The position numbers and the translations under genes are program-made. Positions 60,660 through 62,574 of a stretch of 62,574 bases of DNA are shown in pieces (the first letter of the stretch is position 1; every line of letters begins with the position of its first letter). This DNA is from Hyphomicrobiales bacterium (GTDB taxonomy: Bacteria > Pseudomonadota > Alphaproteobacteria > Rhizobiales > Rhizobiaceae): the NCBI GenBank assembly GCA_900472625.1, contig UCIT01000066.1, positions 1-62,574 on the forward strand. The letters run 5' to 3'. The notes beneath the pieces were generated by a model. That model searched no databases, was not told the DNA's origin, and saw nothing but the letters and a program-made list of their open reading frames with translations.

Positions 60660-60901
60660 GAACAACTGCTCCGCGTTCTGCTATCGTGACAAAGTTCCAA
60701 GCCAGAGATGTGATATGATTGCGCTTGGCGAGTTTAAACCTTCTCGCGAACTAGCAGGTCGCAAGCGCCAAATATAGACTTTGTTTGAAGTTGTGCCAAG
60801 ATTTTTGGTGCCTCGCGTGATCAGTTCACCTACCTGCTATGGCCGACAGCGCCTATCCAGTTCTCTCATAACTAACGACATCTAATCGAAGACGCTAGGT
60901 C

Positions 60902-62110
60902 CTAAATCGTCGCGCCCCTAAGCTTGTTGCGTACCGAAACGGTAATGGTATCTGTAATTGCGATCAGGACAAAGGCAACACAGACTAAAGCCACATTAAA
61001 GAAAATCCATAACATCAGGCGAAAAAGGAGAGAGGATTGGATAAGATTTATGCCCGTTAAAGATATTACGCTTAACACAACAAGAGCTAAGGAAAACTGA
61101 TTGATGTAGATCGGATAGGACAGGTCGCCAATGGCCCGATCGTGCTTTCTCCCAATTGTAAAAAACTTCAGCCGATACTCCTGGGTTTCCGATGCCATAA
61201 TTAAAATCGTTAATATCAATGTACTCCCATAAGTGATCAGAAGACCAATCGCTGATTGACCTCCATGAGATCCGTAGAGCCAGATTTGGAAAAAAGCGGC
61301 CAATATTACTGCAAAAAGCGTTACGTTTAGCTTCGCGTTCAACCATTTCGACTGAGCGCAATAATAGCTCAGAACACCAAGAAGAAAGTGAGGGGTCCAC
61401 TGAAAATGGAACGCAAACGGCAAATTCTTTATTCTCAGGCCAATCCACGCTGTCAGCAGCGGATAAGTGCTAAGTATACCGAGTACGGACAATCCCGCGC
61501 ATAGCAAGAGGAAAAATGTGGCAGCTAGAGTGACTGTTTTCAGCGCTCTTGCACAAATCGCAAATCCAAAAAGCACCCAATAAAACAATATTTCAGTAAA
61601 AATAGCCCACGAATAGCGCACAAACTGATAGTAATTGTCAGAAGTTAACCCCAGTATTCGGCCAACCAAACCGTTAAATGGAAAGAGGGGCGCAAGGACT
61701 TCTCTTATCGCGTTCTCAGTTGTAAGGCCGCTGGCCGGAACCTCCTCTAGAGAAAGCGATAACGTACCGACTTTTGCAGCCCAAATGTGAGCAACAATGG
61801 CGACAACCGCTGCGACCAACAGGGGCGGCGCGATGCGCACGTAGCGGTTCATGATAAAATTCAGCGGACGCTCCCAGTACCAGCGACTTACGGCTTGCGC
61901 CATGAGGAATCCCGATAGAACAAAGAATACGCTGACCGCTGCATTACCAAGTTGCAAAAAGGCCATTACGGAGCTCATTTCAGGAAAAAATTTCGCTAGC
62001 GAATGGCTCCAAAGCACCATTATGGAAAGGGCAAACCGAAAAATGCCCTGCATTTTGTATCCGTCCTTCGTCGCCGGCCTAGCAGCGGTCTCAGTCTGAA
62101 TGGTTTCCAT
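60902..62110 (-). CDS. Acyltransferase family 3 membrane protein (O-acetylase-like)
   Basis: A polytopic acyltransferase (OafA/ExoZ-like) expected to transfer acetyl or similar groups to sugar residues at the inner membrane. The ATG at 62110 (METIQTETAARPATKDGYKM) is preferred over an in-frame TTG upstream; AAGGTG lies just before it. The ~402-residue product has about ten membrane segments. Landmarks are FRFALSIMVLWSHSLAKFFP with the conserved His, VSVFFVLSGFLMAQAVSRWY, NFIMNRYVRIAPPLLVAA with the conserved Arg, and the C-terminal DLSYPIYINQFSLALVVL. Its lower GC content compared with neuABC suggests separate acquisition. Confidence 0.9.
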   Translation of the reverse strand: METIQTETAARPATKDGYKMQGIFRFALSIMVLWSHSLAKFFPEMSSVMAFLQLGNAAVSVFFVLSGFLMAQAVSRWYWERPLNFIMNRYVRIAPPLLVAAVVAIVAHIWAAKVGTLSLSLEEVPASGLTTENAIREVLAPLFPFNGLVGRILGLTSDNYYQFVRYSWAIFTEILFYWVLFGFAICARALKTVTLAATFFLLLCAGLSVLGILSTYPLLTAWIGLRIKNLPFAFHFQWTPHFLLGVLSYYCAQSKWLNAKLNVTLFAVILAAFFQIWLYGSHGGQSAIGLLITYGSTLILTILIMASETQEYRLKFFTIGRKHDRAIGDLSYPIYINQFSLALVVLSVISLTGINLIQSSLLFRLMLWIFFNVALVCVAFVLIAITDTITVSVRNKLRGATI

Positions 62111-62387
62111 CAGCACCTTTGCAAAGTAGAATGCGGTTCTGACCGAGACAATTTTGATCAAGCACGTAGTGCCCCACGTACCCGCTAATCAATTTTGAGG
62201 AGCGGATCATGTGGCTCAGTTGTGACAGCCTAGTGAGAAGTTGGGTCAGCCTACGAATAAAGGCTGAAGTGGACGATAGCAATGCTCTTTGGACAGGCAG
62301 TTGCAACTCGCTTACACTTGTCGGATTGACATCATATCACAGTTTTCAGGGTGAAAGTTTTTCTATCAGCGAAGTAAAAGAGGCAAG

Positions 62388-62574
62388 ATGAAAATCGCAG
62401 TGCGGCCTCGCAGCTATCTGCCAGATATTGATTGATTGCGCGCAGTCGCTTTCATAGCGGTCGTGATCTTTCATACATTTCCATCGGTGCTGCCTAGAGG
62501 GTAAGCGCGTAGGCCACCCCACGTATCTTTCGGACTGCTGATCGGCGATTTTCTCCGTGAATCATGCGGAGAAT
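62388..62574 (+). pseudogene. Broken acyltransferase family 3 gene, 5' part
   Basis: From an ATG at 62388 with AAGAGGC just upstream, the frame reads MKIAVRPRSYLPDID, stop (TGA at 62433-62435), LRAVAFIAVVIFHTFPSVLP, RG, stop. This is the textbook start of OafA-type acyltransferases (Y.PDIDGLRAVA...VV.FH..P...PGG), with the conserved Gly codon changed to TGA. A second stop follows 24 codons later. Further residues (SFGLLIGDFLRE) resemble the 'SGFLI...LLRE' region displaced or degraded. The gene runs off the right edge. It is divergent from the intact acyltransferase at 60902-62110. Programmed read-through is very unlikely with two stops. Confidence 0.8.

Noticed and set aside
1..62574. CRISPR arrays, tRNA or rRNA genes
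   Set aside because: No regularly spaced direct repeats and no cloverleaf or rRNA-like segments were noticed anywhere in the window. This was a visual check only.

Overview
This window looks like part of a conjugative repABC plasmid (or a chromid carrying such a module) from an alphaproteobacterium of the Rhizobiaceae (Rhizobium/Agrobacterium/Ensifer-like). The reasons are a complete repABC operon with its antisense RNA, a divergent traI-trb operon laid out as on Ti and rhizobial Sym plasmids, GC-rich codon usage, and the gene families that follow. Everything was read by eye from the sequence. Family names rest on recognised motifs, not on searches.

Layout. (1) Left edge: the 3' part of a gene for a nucleotidyltransferase/HEPN protein. 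(2) 933-11043, minus strand: traI-trbB-C-D-E-J-(trbK slot)-L-F-G-H-I. This is a P-type/Ti-type mating-pair-formation type IV secretion system headed by a LuxI-type acyl-homoserine-lactone synthase. A 52-codon ORF that does not look like TrbK fills the trbK position. No traR, relaxase or coupling-protein gene lies in the window. (3) 11044-15706: a regulatory intergenic region and then repA-repB-repC, with a clear antisense ctRNA (promoter and terminator visible) between repB and repC, a parS-like palindrome at the repC stop and a rho-independent terminator. (4) 16120-22826, minus strand: a compact catabolic operon encoding a periplasmic binding protein, a fused permease-ATPase ABC transporter, a formamidase/acetamidase, a second formamidase/acetamidase fused behind a complete AraC-type regulator, and a RidA-family protein. 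The regulator-enzyme fusion is the most unusual item here and suggests a self-sensing amide-utilisation system. (5) 23801 to the right edge: a large surface-polysaccharide locus, nearly all on the minus strand with many 4-14 bp gene overlaps.

The polysaccharide locus has its own Wzx-type flippase and a Wzy/ligase-like protein fused behind a YbhN/UPF0104 flippase-like domain. It encodes routes to GDP-fucose (gmd, fcl), UDP-ManNAc (wecB), a UDP-HexNAc uronic acid (tviB), UDP-galacturonate (lpsL) and a CMP-nonulosonate (neuB, neuC, neuA). Six glycosyltransferase-type proteins, six methyltransferases, two AsnB amidotransferases, a heparinase II/III-like protein, two Gfo/Idh/MocA proteins (one fused to an alcohol dehydrogenase) and an acyltransferase complete it. 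Together they imply a methylated, probably amidated, uronic-acid- and nonulosonate-containing polysaccharide made by a Wzx/Wzy route. Export genes and the initiating phosphoglycosyltransferase are not in the window. A second acyltransferase gene, broken by stop codons, begins at the right edge.
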